A stretch of DNA of 64,000 nucleotides from VXYL01 sp965243095 (GTDB taxonomy: Bacteria > Pseudomonadota > Gammaproteobacteria > Pseudomonadales > Azotimanducaceae): NCBI GenBank assembly GCA_965243095.1, contig OZ251530.1, positions 1,860,001 through 1,924,000 of the forward strand, read 5' to 3'. Both the position numbers and the translations under genes were made by a program. Within the stretch, counting starts at the first letter, position 1. Each line of letters starts with the position of its first letter. Below, piece by piece: positions 17,177-25,756 of this stretch. The notes beneath the pieces were generated by a model that saw only the letters and a list, made by a program, of their open reading frames with translations, was not told the DNA's origin and ran no database searches.

Positions 17177-18769
17177 TCACTCTGGCCGCGGCGGCCGAAA
17201 CGAAAAGTTCCAAGGCACCGACGTTTCGGCGGCCAAGTTGTCGTCGGTGATGATGCGTGCGGTCTTGGTTCGCGCCAGCACGCTGGCGCAGGTTTCGAGA
17301 TTGGCCGGGGCCAGCAGGCGCGGAAGGTTGGCTTCCAGCCACGGTGCCGCCGGGCCATCGAATGGCGGGCGTCCATCAATGCGGTAGGTGTACAGCACTT
17401 CCTTGAAACGCCCGGCGTTGAATTCAACGTGCCCGTTGCCGACGGCCATGAAGTTGGCGAAGCGCAAGCCGGAGGCGAAGCTGGCGCAGGCTGTGCGCGC
17501 CGCGGCCGGCGAGCCGGTGGTGTTGAAATAGACGATGCCGCCCGGGGCCAAGCGGCGGCTGGCCAATTCCAGAAACTCGCGGGAAAGAACATGGCTGCTG
17601 TTCGCCCGCCAATGGAAGCTGGTGTTGCTGAGTATCACGTTGAAGCGGGCGTCCGCGGCTTGGCGCAGCCAGCGCCGTCCGTCGTCTATGTGGATGCGCA
17701 CCTTGGGGTTGTCGAGCAGGCTGTGCACCAGCGGGTAGCGGCGCAGCACTTCCAAGTAGCCCGGGTTGATTTCCACGATGTCCAGCGTCTGCAGGCGCGG
17801 ATGGTGGGCCACCACCTGGCCCCAAGAGCCGGAGCCAAGCCCGATCATCAGTACGCGCCGAGGGTTCGGGTGCAGGCCCGCCAAGGCGTAGGCGCGGTGG
17901 ATCATGTTGTTGTCGTGCGTCAGGCTCACATTCAACCTGCCATCGTAGACGCCGCCGCCGAACACCGTGCCGGCGCGCGTCACCGCCACCACGCCGGCGC
18001 GGTTTTCGACGAGCAGGTCGAAGGGATGGTTCGCGCCGTCGGGCGTCCGCCACAGGAGCCGTTCATAGAGGCCATCGTAACGCGGGCTGGCGTAGGCGAA
18101 AGCCCCCGCCGCCAAGACCAAGGCCGCCGCGCACTGCGCGCCCGCGCCCGCCCACTTGCGTTCCCCGCCGCACAGCAGCAGCAGCGAAGTGCCGGTGGAA
18201 ACGGCCAGCAGCAAGAGCGCCGCTTTCGCCACCCCAAGGTGTTCCAAAAAGACGAATCCCGTCAGCACCGAACCCAAACAGGAACCCACGATGTTGGCCA
18301 AGTAGACGTAGGAAACGCCCTGCCCCGCCTTGCGGTCCGGCGCCACCGCCAAATGCCCCACCAAAGGCAGAACCGCGCCGTAGCAGCCGGCGGCCACCCC
18401 GGCGAAGGGCATCGCCCCGGCCACATGGCGATGCTCGGCGAACCAAGCGGCCAGCGGAACGTGGCAGTAGGCGAGCGCCCCCGCGACGGCGGTGAGCAAG
18501 CCCGCCCAACGCGCAATCCGGTTGCGCGTTTCGCCGGATGCGTCCGGGCACAGGCGCGCGGACAGCAGAGCGCCGACGGCGATGCCCGCCAAATAGATGC
18601 CGAGAAAGATGCCGAACACCGGCAAGGTGCCGCCGGTGCCGAAGGCGTAGATGCGAAACCAGAGAATCTCGTGCGCGAGCGAGACGAATCCAGCCAGCGC
18701 GGCACACGCCATCGCCCAAGCGTTTCGGGTGCCGCTCACGGGGATGCCGCGCTTTGGCGCCTGTGGCAA
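17177..18769 (-). CDS. Spermidine synthase-like protein with N-terminal membrane domain
   Basis: A 530-residue protein: about seven hydrophobic helices (residues ~15-240) then a Rossmann methyltransferase-like domain similar to polyamine aminopropyltransferases, with VLMIGLGSGSWGQVVAHH (nucleotide-binding loop), DIVEINPGYLEVLRR and IHIDDGRRWLRQ. Proteins of this fusion family usually carry two membrane blocks before the synthase domain; here the second block is present and a separate 211-residue protein at 19976-20611 looks like the first. An Rpn gene lies between them, so this may be the 3' part of a disrupted gene. True spermidine synthase activity is unproven for membrane-fused members. 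Confidence 0.8.
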   Translation of the reverse strand: MPQAPKRGIPVSGTRNAWAMACAALAGFVSLAHEILWFRIYAFGTGGTLPVFGIFLGIYLAGIAVGALLSARLCPDASGETRNRIARWAGLLTAVAGALAYCHVPLAAWFAEHRHVAGAMPFAGVAAGCYGAVLPLVGHLAVAPDRKAGQGVSYVYLANIVGSCLGSVLTGFVFLEHLGVAKAALLLLAVSTGTSLLLLCGGERKWAGAGAQCAAALVLAAGAFAYASPRYDGLYERLLWRTPDGANHPFDLLVENRAGVVAVTRAGTVFGGGVYDGRLNVSLTHDNNMIHRAYALAGLHPNPRRVLMIGLGSGSWGQVVAHHPRLQTLDIVEINPGYLEVLRRYPLVHSLLDNPKVRIHIDDGRRWLRQAADARFNVILSNTSFHWRANSSHVLSREFLELASRRLAPGGIVYFNTTGSPAAARTACASFASGLRFANFMAVGNGHVEFNAGRFKEVLYTYRIDGRPPFDGPAAPWLEANLPRLLAPANLETCASVLARTKTARIITDDNLAAETSVPWNFSFRPPRPE

Positions 18770-18876
18770 GGTACGCTAGCTGGGCGTAAGCCTCCCCGGC
18801 CGGCGGCAGTCGACATCGACCGGGTTCGCGGTGCGGGCGGCAGTCTCGGAAGTTGCCGTCAGGCGGCGCATAACGG

Positions 18877-19821
18877 CTAGAGCGACTCTGGCCGCCTGTC
18901 CGCGGCCTCAATGAGACGGGCGAGGGTGTTTGCGGTGGCGGCGTCAAAGTCCCGCTCGGCCACCCTGCGCAGCCGCTCGCGTTCCTCCTCGCGCCCGGCC
19001 AAGCGGCCTTCCTCACGCCCGGCCAAACGGCCTTCGTTGATCTTCTGCTCGTCCCACTCCTGAAGCGTTTCCGCAAGCATCGTCCGTTTCTCCATGATGT
19101 CCGTCAAAGTCCGCAGCCGGTCGCCGAAGCGATGGCGCAGCACACCATAGCACCATCGCTCAAGGCCGTGCGACAAGGCCGCATCGCCGACCCGGGCGAA
19201 GGTTGCCGCCGCATGCTCCAGCGCCGCCGAAAGGCCGGCGGCGTCCGCCGCCTCCAGCGCCAGCCAGGCCCGCGCCACGTTGCCGTCCGACAAATGATCG
19301 CCCCGGTAGATCTTGGCGTCAACGAAGCGGAACTCCATGCGCGGCTGGAACCGCGCCAGCGCGTCGGGAACCCACTCGGTGCGCTCCGCCACTTGCAGCG
19401 GCGGCGACCACGACGGCCGCCCGCTGTACACCACCAAGGGCACGTGCGCGGGAACCGTCGCCGTCGCGCCGACGCGAAGCAGGTCGCGGCGCAGCAGCGC
19501 CGCGTATTCAAGCAGCCGCTCCGCCATGTGCGGATGGGAGCCGCTCTGGAACTCCACATGCACCACCACGGCGGCTTCCGGCGGGTGGCCTGCGCCGGGC
19601 TTGAACGGCGCGCGCCACGGCATGTCCTCGGCGCGGACGCGGTGGTTGTCGGCGACGTGCTCGGCCGGCAGCCGCTCCAAGCGGTCGAGATCCAAGTCGT
19701 CCACCCAGGGCTCGCCGAGCAGGCGCAGGAGGTCCGCCACCATGCGCGGGTGGGAGAACAGGTGCTTGTTCGCCGGGTCGCTGGACGCGGCCGGGCGGCG
19801 CTGTTGGTTCGGGGGTGCCAT
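18877..19821 (-). CDS. Rpn-family recombination-promoting nuclease/putative transposase
   Basis: A 314-residue protein from the ATG at 19821 (a TTG at 19839 is possible). It has the N-terminal PDDEXK/Transposase_31 layout: KHLFSHPRMVADLLR, then VVVHVEFQSGSHPHMAERLLEYAALL with the catalytic E-x-Q variant (HVEFQS), VPLVVYSGRPSW, and a C-terminal charged coiled region with a repeated GRLAGREE. Rpn proteins promote RecA-independent recombination and are often multi-copy. It lies between two proteins that look like halves of one spermidine-synthase-like fusion. A degenerate relative is at 4413-5121. Confidence 0.88.
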   Translation of the reverse strand: MAPPNQQRRPAASSDPANKHLFSHPRMVADLLRLLGEPWVDDLDLDRLERLPAEHVADNHRVRAEDMPWRAPFKPGAGHPPEAAVVVHVEFQSGSHPHMAERLLEYAALLRRDLLRVGATATVPAHVPLVVYSGRPSWSPPLQVAERTEWVPDALARFQPRMEFRFVDAKIYRGDHLSDGNVARAWLALEAADAAGLSAALEHAAATFARVGDAALSHGLERWCYGVLRHRFGDRLRTLTDIMEKRTMLAETLQEWDEQKINEGRLAGREEGRLAGREEERERLRRVAERDFDAATANTLARLIEAADRRPESL

Positions 19822-19975
19822 GCGCGCCAGTTTGGGCAAGGCGCGGGGCGCTTGGATACGGGTTTTGGCTGAAAATCGTGTAGGAAATCGTCACTTCGTG
19901 AAGGCAGTAAAACGCCAGAATTCCGGCGGCCGCGCCAGCGAAAGGGCATCGCCTGGCCACCTCCAGATGTTCCGC

Positions 19976-20611
19976 TCACGGCGTTGCCGCGCCTTGGCGC
20001 TTGCGCTGCGCTCGCCGGAGGACGGCCGCCAGCGCCGCCACCGTCGCGTTCATGGCGGCGGCGATCAGCACCGTGCCCTGGAACCCCAGCGAGCGCATCA
20101 GCAGGACGCCGGTGGCAATGGCCGCCAGTGCGCCGCCGAGCGTGTTGGCGAAATAGAGGGCGGCAAGCGAACGCCCGACATTGCCTAAACGCTCCACCTC
20201 GTGGCCCACCAGCAAGGGCAGGGTGGCGCCCATTAGCGCGGTGGGCAGCAGGAGAAGAGCGAAGGTGGCAAGAAACATCGCCGCCGGGCCGACGGGCCCG
20301 GTCACCGCTCCCGCCCACGCGAACAACGCCAGCGAAGCCATCCCGTAAGCGCAGATGCCCGCCTCAACAAGCGCGAAAGCCGCCAGCCGGTCCACCCGCG
20401 GCCGGGCAGCCGCCCAACCCCCGGCCAAGCTGCCGACGCCCAGCCCCAGCATGAAGGCCGTCACCACCACGGTGACGGATTGCACATCCAAGCCGTAGAT
20501 GCTGAACAACGCCCGCTGCCACGCCACCTGGTAGATCAGCGCGGCGAAGCCGGAGAGGATGAAGATAGCGGCAATTGCCGGAGTTCCTTGCCAGCGACGT
20601 TGGATGATCAT
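19976..20611 (-). CDS. Membrane half of a spermidine synthase-like fusion protein
   Basis: A 211-residue protein with six to seven hydrophobic helices: ILSGFAALIYQVAWQRAL near the start and LLLLPTALMGATLPLLVGH in the middle are hallmarks of the first membrane block of spermidine synthase-like fusion proteins. It ends abruptly at QRKRQGAATP without a synthase domain. In another frame the DNA at its end (reading APRRGNAVSGT) parallels the start of the gene at 18769 (APKRGIPVSGT), supporting a common origin as one gene or a local duplication. It may be a broken gene rather than a functional transporter. Confidence 0.7.
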   Translation of the reverse strand: MIIQRRWQGTPAIAAIFILSGFAALIYQVAWQRALFSIYGLDVQSVTVVVTAFMLGLGVGSLAGGWAAARPRVDRLAAFALVEAGICAYGMASLALFAWAGAVTGPVGPAAMFLATFALLLLPTALMGATLPLLVGHEVERLGNVGRSLAALYFANTLGGALAAIATGVLLMRSLGFQGTVLIAAAMNATVAALAAVLRRAQRKRQGAATP

Positions 20612-20625
20612 CTTCTTTCCGCGTC

Positions 20626-20949
20626 CTACCCATCCGCCTCGGGCGGCACACGCACCACGAGCCCGTCAAGCGCGTCGCGGAGGACGATTTGGCAGGTTAG
20701 CCGGCTGGTCGATTGCCGGCCCGGGACGAACGCCAAAATGTCGCTCTCGTCGCCAACCGGGGCGCCCACGCGCTCGAACCAGTCCTCCGCCACCACGCCG
20801 TGGCAGGTGGAGCAGGTGCAGCCGCCGCCGCACTGGGCGCGGATACCGGGTACGCCGTTGTCCACCGCGCAGTCCATCACCGTGGCGCCCACCGCCGCTT
20901 GGTGCGTCTCGCGGCGTCCGTTGGGGTGGACGAAGACGATGGTTGGCAA
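20626..20949 (-). CDS. [2Fe-2S] ferredoxin
   Basis: A 107-residue vertebrate/bacterial-type (adrenodoxin-like) ferredoxin. The cluster ligands are visible as CGGGCTCSTC (Cys-x5-Cys-x2-Cys spacing, residues ~40-49) and a fourth Cys in RLTCQIVL (about residue 86). Such ferredoxins carry electrons to cytochromes P450, Rieske oxygenases or Fe-S assembly. No oxygenase partner is close by; upstream on the same strand are a DUF2235 hydrolase and an amidohydrolase with gaps of 6 and 16 bp, suggesting one transcript. Confidence 0.93.
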   Translation of the reverse strand: MPTIVFVHPNGRRETHQAAVGATVMDCAVDNGVPGIRAQCGGGCTCSTCHGVVAEDWFERVGAPVGDESDILAFVPGRQSTSRLTCQIVLRDALDGLVVRVPPEADG

Positions 20950-20955
20950 AGCGCC

Positions 20956-22122
20956 TCAAGCCGCGTCCGCGTCGCCGCCCGGGGAAGACCGCCGGTACAG
21001 GCGCAGCCCGCTGACGCCGTGAATCGGCTCGCTGTATTGGCCGCTGTCGAAGAGCAGCTTGAAGCGCAGGCCGCGCAGCGCCGGCGGGCGATAGTCCGGC
21101 ACCTGCATGAAGCGGCGCTGCACCGAGCGGTGCAGGATGGGCAGATCCGCACAAGGCGCGTCGTTGTCGCAAACGTGGATGGAGCGCACGTTCTGCGCGA
21201 GCACGGCGGCCTGCATGCCGCCGTGCATGTGCAGCGGCCCGTTCACCAGCGGATTGACGGCGACGTCGTCCACGTCGAGGCCGGCCAGGTCGTCGCCGTG
21301 GCGCGCGAACAGGGCGCGAACGCTCGCGGCGTCCGTGCCGGCGAGGTCGAGGTGTTCGCCCAAGGTCTCCCGGCAGCGAGCGATCATGAACGCCAAGGCG
21401 CAGTCGGAAAGGCCGTCCAGCCAGTAGCCGCCGCCGACGTCGCCGTGAACGCCCGGGAACCACACTTCCAAAATCCGCTTCGGCCGTTCGGCGTCCTTGT
21501 TCATCAGCGTCGGCGTGAAGGTCACCCGGTCCTCGTCGATGGCCACCAGATGCACGGCCCGCTCGATGCGCGGATTCAGCGTGCCGTTCTCGAACACCAC
21601 GTCGCTGCTCACCTTCTCGCCGCGGCGGTGGATGCCGTCCATCGCCGCCACGGTGTCGAACGCGCCCAGAAACGCCACCGTGGCCTCGGTGTGTTCGTCC
21701 AACAGCATGGCCGCGAACTTGCGCGCCAAGGCGGCGCCGCGGCTGTAGCCGAACAACGCCAGCTTGTCGCCAGGCTGGTAGTGCGCCTCGAAGTCCGCCT
21801 GGGCTTCCTCGAGAATGCGCTTGGCGTCGCCCGAGGTGGGCGCGAGCAGCATGTTCAACCGCGAGCGGCCGGCGGCGTAGAGGCGGCCGAGCAGCGGGAT
21901 GCGGCTCTCGCCGTCGCGGGTGCCGATGCCGTTGTAGTAGAAGTTGCGCTGCCACGTCTTCGCCGGCGGATCGGCGAAATTGCCGCCCATGAGGATGTGC
22001 AGCTTGAGCACGTTGCTGACGCTCTGGTCCTCCTTGAACTCGCCGGCGTCGCTCGGCTCGTTGCCGGTGCCGTCGAAGCAGAAGACCAGCGTGCGCGGCT
22101 TCGTTGGCGCGTCTTCGGACAT
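20956..22122 (-). CDS. DUF2235 family alpha/beta hydrolase (phospholipase-like)
   Basis: A 388-residue protein starting MSEDAPTKPRTLVFCFDGTGN; the FCFDGTGN opening is diagnostic for DUF2235, and the nucleophile elbow GYSRGA (Ser in a G-x-S-x-G motif) follows at about residue 126. A further WFPGVHGDVGGGY segment carries the conserved catalytic Asp region. Members include type VI secretion Tle1 phospholipases and housekeeping hydrolases. No VgrG, Hcp or immunity gene is near, so a T6SS role is not supported; it appears co-transcribed with the amidohydrolase and ferredoxin. Confidence 0.9.
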   Translation of the reverse strand: MSEDAPTKPRTLVFCFDGTGNEPSDAGEFKEDQSVSNVLKLHILMGGNFADPPAKTWQRNFYYNGIGTRDGESRIPLLGRLYAAGRSRLNMLLAPTSGDAKRILEEAQADFEAHYQPGDKLALFGYSRGAALARKFAAMLLDEHTEATVAFLGAFDTVAAMDGIHRRGEKVSSDVVFENGTLNPRIERAVHLVAIDEDRVTFTPTLMNKDAERPKRILEVWFPGVHGDVGGGYWLDGLSDCALAFMIARCRETLGEHLDLAGTDAASVRALFARHGDDLAGLDVDDVAVNPLVNGPLHMHGGMQAAVLAQNVRSIHVCDNDAPCADLPILHRSVQRRFMQVPDYRPPALRGLRFKLLFDSGQYSEPIHGVSGLRLYRRSSPGGDADAA

Positions 22123-22138
22123 TCGTGTTCGAGCCGGA

Positions 22139-23371
22139 TCAGGCGGCCAAGGCGGCCACGTCCGCTTGTTTGCGGTAGCGCTCCGGGATGGGGAACTTGA
22201 ACACCCGCGCTGCGTTCAGCCCCAGCACCTTGGCGCGCTCGCCGTCCGTGAGCTGCCCCATGGTGCGTTCGATGGCCGGCGCCGAATGTGGCCAAGTGCC
22301 TTCGTGGTGCGGATAGTCGTTGGCCCAGAGGAAGTTGTCGATGAGGTTGTGTTCGCGGGCCAGATCCAAGCCGGGCTTGTCCTCTTGGAAGGTGGCGAAG
22401 CCGCACCGGCGGAAGTAGTCGCTCGGCATCGTCGGCAGCTTCGGGCGCACGAACATGTGGTGCTTGCGGTACGCCTCGTCCAGCGCCCAGATGGCCCACG
22501 GCACCCAACCGATGCCCGCTTCCACGCTGCCGAAACGCAAGTTCGGGAAGCGCTCCAGCACGCCGGACGCGCAGAGGTTGGCGATGGGTTCCATGGTGGA
22601 CGCCAGGGAATGTACGGCGTAGTTCACCACCGCGCCGCCGTTGCCGCGCGAGGTGCGCGGGTCGCGCCCGGTGGAAACGTGGAAGGTGATGGGCAGATCG
22701 ACTTCCGCGATGCAGGCCCACAGGCGGTCGAACTCGGGCAGGTTGTAGTTGGTTTGCTCGTGATCGGGCGGACCGAAAACCGGCTTGCAGGGCAGCGCGA
22801 GGCCGCGGAAACCGAGCGCCGCCACGCGTTGGATTTCGGCGATCGCGCCGTCGATGTTCGCCGCCGCCACGCAGCCCATCGGCGAGAGCCGGTCGTTGTA
22901 GTCGCCGAAGGTCTCCCACGCCCAGTCGTTCCACACCCGGCACATGTGCTGGCTGAACACCGCGTCCGGCGTGGCCCAGATGGTGAGGCCCTTGTTGGGG
23001 AACAACACCTCGGCGTCCACGCCGTCGGCCGCCAGATCCGCCAGGCGTTGCTCCGGCGTCGCGCCGGCGCGGTTGCGCAAACCATCTTCGCCCTCGAACT
23101 TGATGTTGCGGATGCGCACCGGGCGGAAGCCTTCGGTTTTCTGGTATTGGCGGCCTTGCGCGTCCACGGCCACCCCCGGCAGCCGCTCGCGGAAGCGCTT
23201 GTCCATGCGCGTGCGCCACAGGTCGGACGGCTCCTGCACATGGCCGTCCGTGGAGACCATGAAGTACTTGTCGGGATCATCGGGCCGGGCGGTGCGCGTC
23301 CAGCCTTCGACGCCGGGCGTCTGCAAGCGCCACGCGTTGTTCTCGTCCGGCGCGAGAATAGGGTTGACCAT
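22139..23371 (-). CDS. Amidohydrolase (ACMSD/2,3-dihydroxybenzoate decarboxylase-like)
   Basis: A 410-residue metal-dependent hydrolase of the amidohydrolase_2 family. I start at the ATG (MVNPILAPDENN) at about 23371; an upstream TTG is possible. Visible features are STDGHVQEP (metal-binding region replacing D-x-H-x-H), DGVDAEVLFPN, ITFHVSTG, FGSVEAGIGWVPW and the late LWANDYPHHEGTWP with the catalytic Asp. Family members decarboxylate or hydrolyse aromatic and other small substrates. The 5' end of this gene lies inside a roughly 75 bp segment repeated at 25597-25680. Confidence 0.88.
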   Translation of the reverse strand: MVNPILAPDENNAWRLQTPGVEGWTRTARPDDPDKYFMVSTDGHVQEPSDLWRTRMDKRFRERLPGVAVDAQGRQYQKTEGFRPVRIRNIKFEGEDGLRNRAGATPEQRLADLAADGVDAEVLFPNKGLTIWATPDAVFSQHMCRVWNDWAWETFGDYNDRLSPMGCVAAANIDGAIAEIQRVAALGFRGLALPCKPVFGPPDHEQTNYNLPEFDRLWACIAEVDLPITFHVSTGRDPRTSRGNGGAVVNYAVHSLASTMEPIANLCASGVLERFPNLRFGSVEAGIGWVPWAIWALDEAYRKHHMFVRPKLPTMPSDYFRRCGFATFQEDKPGLDLAREHNLIDNFLWANDYPHHEGTWPHSAPAIERTMGQLTDGERAKVLGLNAARVFKFPIPERYRKQADVAALAA

Positions 23372-23428
23372 GCGGGAGCGACTCTCCAATCGGTGTAAAA
23401 GAAGGTGGGAGCTACTTTACCACCGCCG
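23350..23428 (+). repeat. Direct repeat copy 1 (amidohydrolase start and leader)
   Basis: About 75-80 bp covering the first codons and upstream leader of the amidohydrolase gene is repeated in the same orientation at 25597-25680, around 85% identical by eye. Shared blocks include GGGTTGACCATGCGGGAGCG, CTCTCCAA and GGGAGCTAC. The two copies bracket the polyG-interrupted membrane-protein gene almost exactly. Confidence 0.8.
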
Positions 23429-23443
23429 CCGCGGCGCTGTAAC

Positions 23444-25177
23444 TCACCGTGATTCAGGTGCCGCGACGCCTAGCGGAAACTCCGTTGCCCACATTTCCCC
23501 CTCGCCAGCGACGAATTGGCCGGTGCGGACGCGGTCGATGTCCCAATACGGCAGTGTCCGCTCGGCCAAGCACACCCCGTCCCCAAGCACGCCGTGATCC
23601 AAAAAATCGAAGTCGAGATTGGTGAAGCCGCCGCTGTCGCCCGCGCCGCGCTGCTTTGCACTGGCGTGAAGGAAGAAGCGCGCCCGCACGTCCTCGATCG
23701 CGCAAGGCTCGCGCAGGTAGATCAGCTCGTTGCCCACGCGGTACACGTCGAAGGTGCTGCGCACGAGGGGCGCCGTGGCGCGCACCAAGCGCACGGCATC
23801 CCGAAACCGCTCAACATCCAAGGGCACCGACACGGCCCAACGTGGCTCGCCTTCGTCGCAACGGGCAGAAACAGACAAGCGATGCGACAGGCAGTCTCTT
23901 TCCGTCTTGAACTTCGCAATGGGATAGGTTGGCAGATCCACGATCGCCGTACAGCTTCGGCCGAATGTAAACAGTCCGTCGTGGATGAAGTGGAACATGA
24001 TCCCGGGGTGCGGATCCGTCGAGTCTCTCGGATGCAGCTCCAAGAGGAACCGGCGTTTCATGTCCGCCTCGTCGCAGGCGTCTCGGTGATAGATCAACTG
24101 ACGGCCATCCTTCAGGTGGATGTCGAAATAGCCTCCGCCGTGGAGTTGCTGCAAATGCGGATCCGTAGCGGCGAAATCCAACCTCTTCACCAACGTGGTT
24201 GTGACCGCGTGCTGCCAAACGAGCCAGACGCCCAACAAAGCGCCGCCGAGCCCGACGATCGCAGGAGCGTGAACGGCAGGCCGCGGCATGCGCAAGAGCA
24301 CGGCGGCAAGGACGCTCCAGCAAAGCGCCAGTGGCAAGTACATGAGCCTCGCCGCGACGTACGGAATGTCGTTCGGCAGCAGGAAGTGGACAAGCGGTGC
24401 CAGCGCCAGCACGCCAATCCCGAGCGCTTCTGTCACGGGCCCCCAATCGCGCCGCCACGCCCGATAGCCGGCGACGAGCAGTGCCATGCCGAGCGCGATC
24501 AAGGTGGAGTCGATCAACACAGTCGTTTCTCGAACGCTGAGTTGCACGAGTTCCGCCCATGTGACAGCGTCGCTCCCTAGAACGTCGAGATGTTCTGGTG
24601 CAAGGATGCGCCTGATGTCCTTTTTCACCGAATAGAACCAAGAACCGGCGTCGCCGGGTCTCAATGGGGAGATGGCCAAGCTGACGGCAAAACCGGTGGC
24701 GTGCGCGAATACACAGGCCGCCGAACGCGCCGCTCTTGTCCTTGGTGCCAGTTGCGCGTAGCGTAGCCACGCCACCAAACCAATCAACACCGCGGCGACG
24801 AAGTTCGCGCCATCGAACAACCACAGATAGCCCGCAACCATGCCGGCCACAAAGCAGAACAGTCTTGTGGCGGACGCGGGAACCTTGGGAATCCGGAGCA
24901 GCAGCGCGACCAGCGCGGCTGAGAAAATGGCCCAAGCGTACGGCGTGCCTTTGGCGACATCGGACAAGTACTCGACGCCGGACAGCGCCGCGCCAAAGAT
25001 CAACAGCGGGCTGGCCACCGCCAACGCCCGCCAACCGAGGAGCGCGACCGCAAGTGCGAGCGCGGCATAGGCGCAATAGGTGGCCTTGCGGATGAACTCG
25101 TGGTATTCGTGGATTGTGACGAAACGCAAACCGATCGCGTACGGCGCTTTGCTGCCACCCCACTGGTTAAGCGTCAT
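23444..25177 (-). CDS. Polytopic membrane protein, downstream (C-terminal) part of a frameshifted gene
   Basis: A 577-residue reading frame counted from the internal ATG at 25177 (MTLNQWGGSKAPYAI). It contains about eight to ten hydrophobic helices (residues ~35-330) and a long C-terminal soluble domain with YFDIHLKDGRQLIYHRD. No family is recognised; overall design resembles the membrane protein at 13667-15190. It is joined to the upstream fragment at 25174-25590 only if the G run at 25184-25200 changes length: with 15 or 18 Gs the two parts fuse in frame. Either the gene is phase-variable and OFF here, or the run length is an assembly error. Confidence 0.75.
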   Translation of the reverse strand: MTLNQWGGSKAPYAIGLRFVTIHEYHEFIRKATYCAYAALALAVALLGWRALAVASPLLIFGAALSGVEYLSDVAKGTPYAWAIFSAALVALLLRIPKVPASATRLFCFVAGMVAGYLWLFDGANFVAAVLIGLVAWLRYAQLAPRTRAARSAACVFAHATGFAVSLAISPLRPGDAGSWFYSVKKDIRRILAPEHLDVLGSDAVTWAELVQLSVRETTVLIDSTLIALGMALLVAGYRAWRRDWGPVTEALGIGVLALAPLVHFLLPNDIPYVAARLMYLPLALCWSVLAAVLLRMPRPAVHAPAIVGLGGALLGVWLVWQHAVTTTLVKRLDFAATDPHLQQLHGGGYFDIHLKDGRQLIYHRDACDEADMKRRFLLELHPRDSTDPHPGIMFHFIHDGLFTFGRSCTAIVDLPTYPIAKFKTERDCLSHRLSVSARCDEGEPRWAVSVPLDVERFRDAVRLVRATAPLVRSTFDVYRVGNELIYLREPCAIEDVRARFFLHASAKQRGAGDSGGFTNLDFDFLDHGVLGDGVCLAERTLPYWDIDRVRTGQFVAGEGEMWATEFPLGVAAPESR

Positions 25178-25590
25178 CCGTGCGGGGGGGGGGGGGGGGG
25201 TGGCTCTGAGTTGCCGGTGGCGTTCACACCGGCGAGGGCAGCCGCGGACACCCGGCGCAGTTCCGGGCACTTTGGCTTGGCAACGAAGTCTCCGAAGGGA
25301 GTGCGCGGGACCATCGCGTCGTGAAGCGGCGTTGTCGAGCTTGCCGACCCTGCCAACACGAGACCGGTGAGTTTGCACCACGCCCCCGGGGTGTGGCCGT
25401 GCGCCCGCCGTGTTCCCCATGTCGCCGGCACGGCCTCGAATTCGGCGACGACCTTCTTCGCGATCACCGCGAGCGGCGTTTGATTGCCAATGTGCTGCAG
25501 GACCACGAAAGAGGCTGTGGTGAGAACGATGGCCGCGGCGTAGCTCAAAGCGGGCTTCAACAACCGCCTCCAACGCGGCGCAACCGTCAT
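25174..25590 (-). CDS. Upstream (N-terminal) part of the polyG-interrupted membrane-protein gene
   Basis: Starts at the ATG at 25590 (MTVAPRWRRLLKPALSYAAA) with an N-terminal membrane helix (residues ~12-32), then about 95 soluble residues ending NSEPPPPPPPHG and a stop at 25174. The proline run is encoded by the C17 tract (G17 on the plus strand). The composition and helix fit the missing N-terminus of the protein encoded at 23444-25177. As written, translation terminates eleven bases after the tract. Confidence 0.7.
   Translation of the reverse strand: MTVAPRWRRLLKPALSYAAAIVLTTASFVVLQHIGNQTPLAVIAKKVVAEFEAVPATWGTRRAHGHTPGAWCKLTGLVLAGSASSTTPLHDAMVPRTPFGDFVAKPKCPELRRVSAAALAGVNATGNSEPPPPPPPHG
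25184..25200. repeat. Homopolymer run of 17 G inside a coding region
   Basis: Seventeen consecutive G residues (C on the coding strand) in the middle of a membrane-protein gene. Runs this long mutate readily by slipped-strand mispairing and are typical of phase-variable surface genes; they are also prone to sequencing and assembly error. Confidence 0.95.
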
Positions 25591-25596
25591 GGCGTC

Positions 25597-25680
25597 GGCG
25601 CGGGAATGGGGTTGACCATGCGGGAGCGGCTCTCCAAATCGGTGCAAGAGAAGACGGGAGCTACCTTATACCACCGCCGG
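25597..25680 (+). repeat. Direct repeat copy 2
   Basis: Second copy of the segment at 23350-23428. Read on the minus strand it still encodes the first residues of the amidohydrolase (MVNPI, then diverging), placed just upstream of the polyG gene, showing that the copy originates from the amidohydrolase 5' region. Confidence 0.8.
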
Positions 25681-25756
25681 CGACTCGCATGGCCGCGTGG
25701 CGGAGACATTGTTGTAGGCTTGCCCGCACCTGCAACGCAACACGAGGAACATCCCG

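Noticed and set aside
17429..18880. Long plus-strand frame opposite the spermidine-synthase-like gene
   Set aside because: Shadow of a well-supported minus-strand gene, without any family motif.
20956..22122. Type VI secretion effector
   Set aside because: DUF2235 includes Tle1 effectors, but no VgrG, PAAR, Hcp or immunity gene lies nearby and the neighbours look metabolic.
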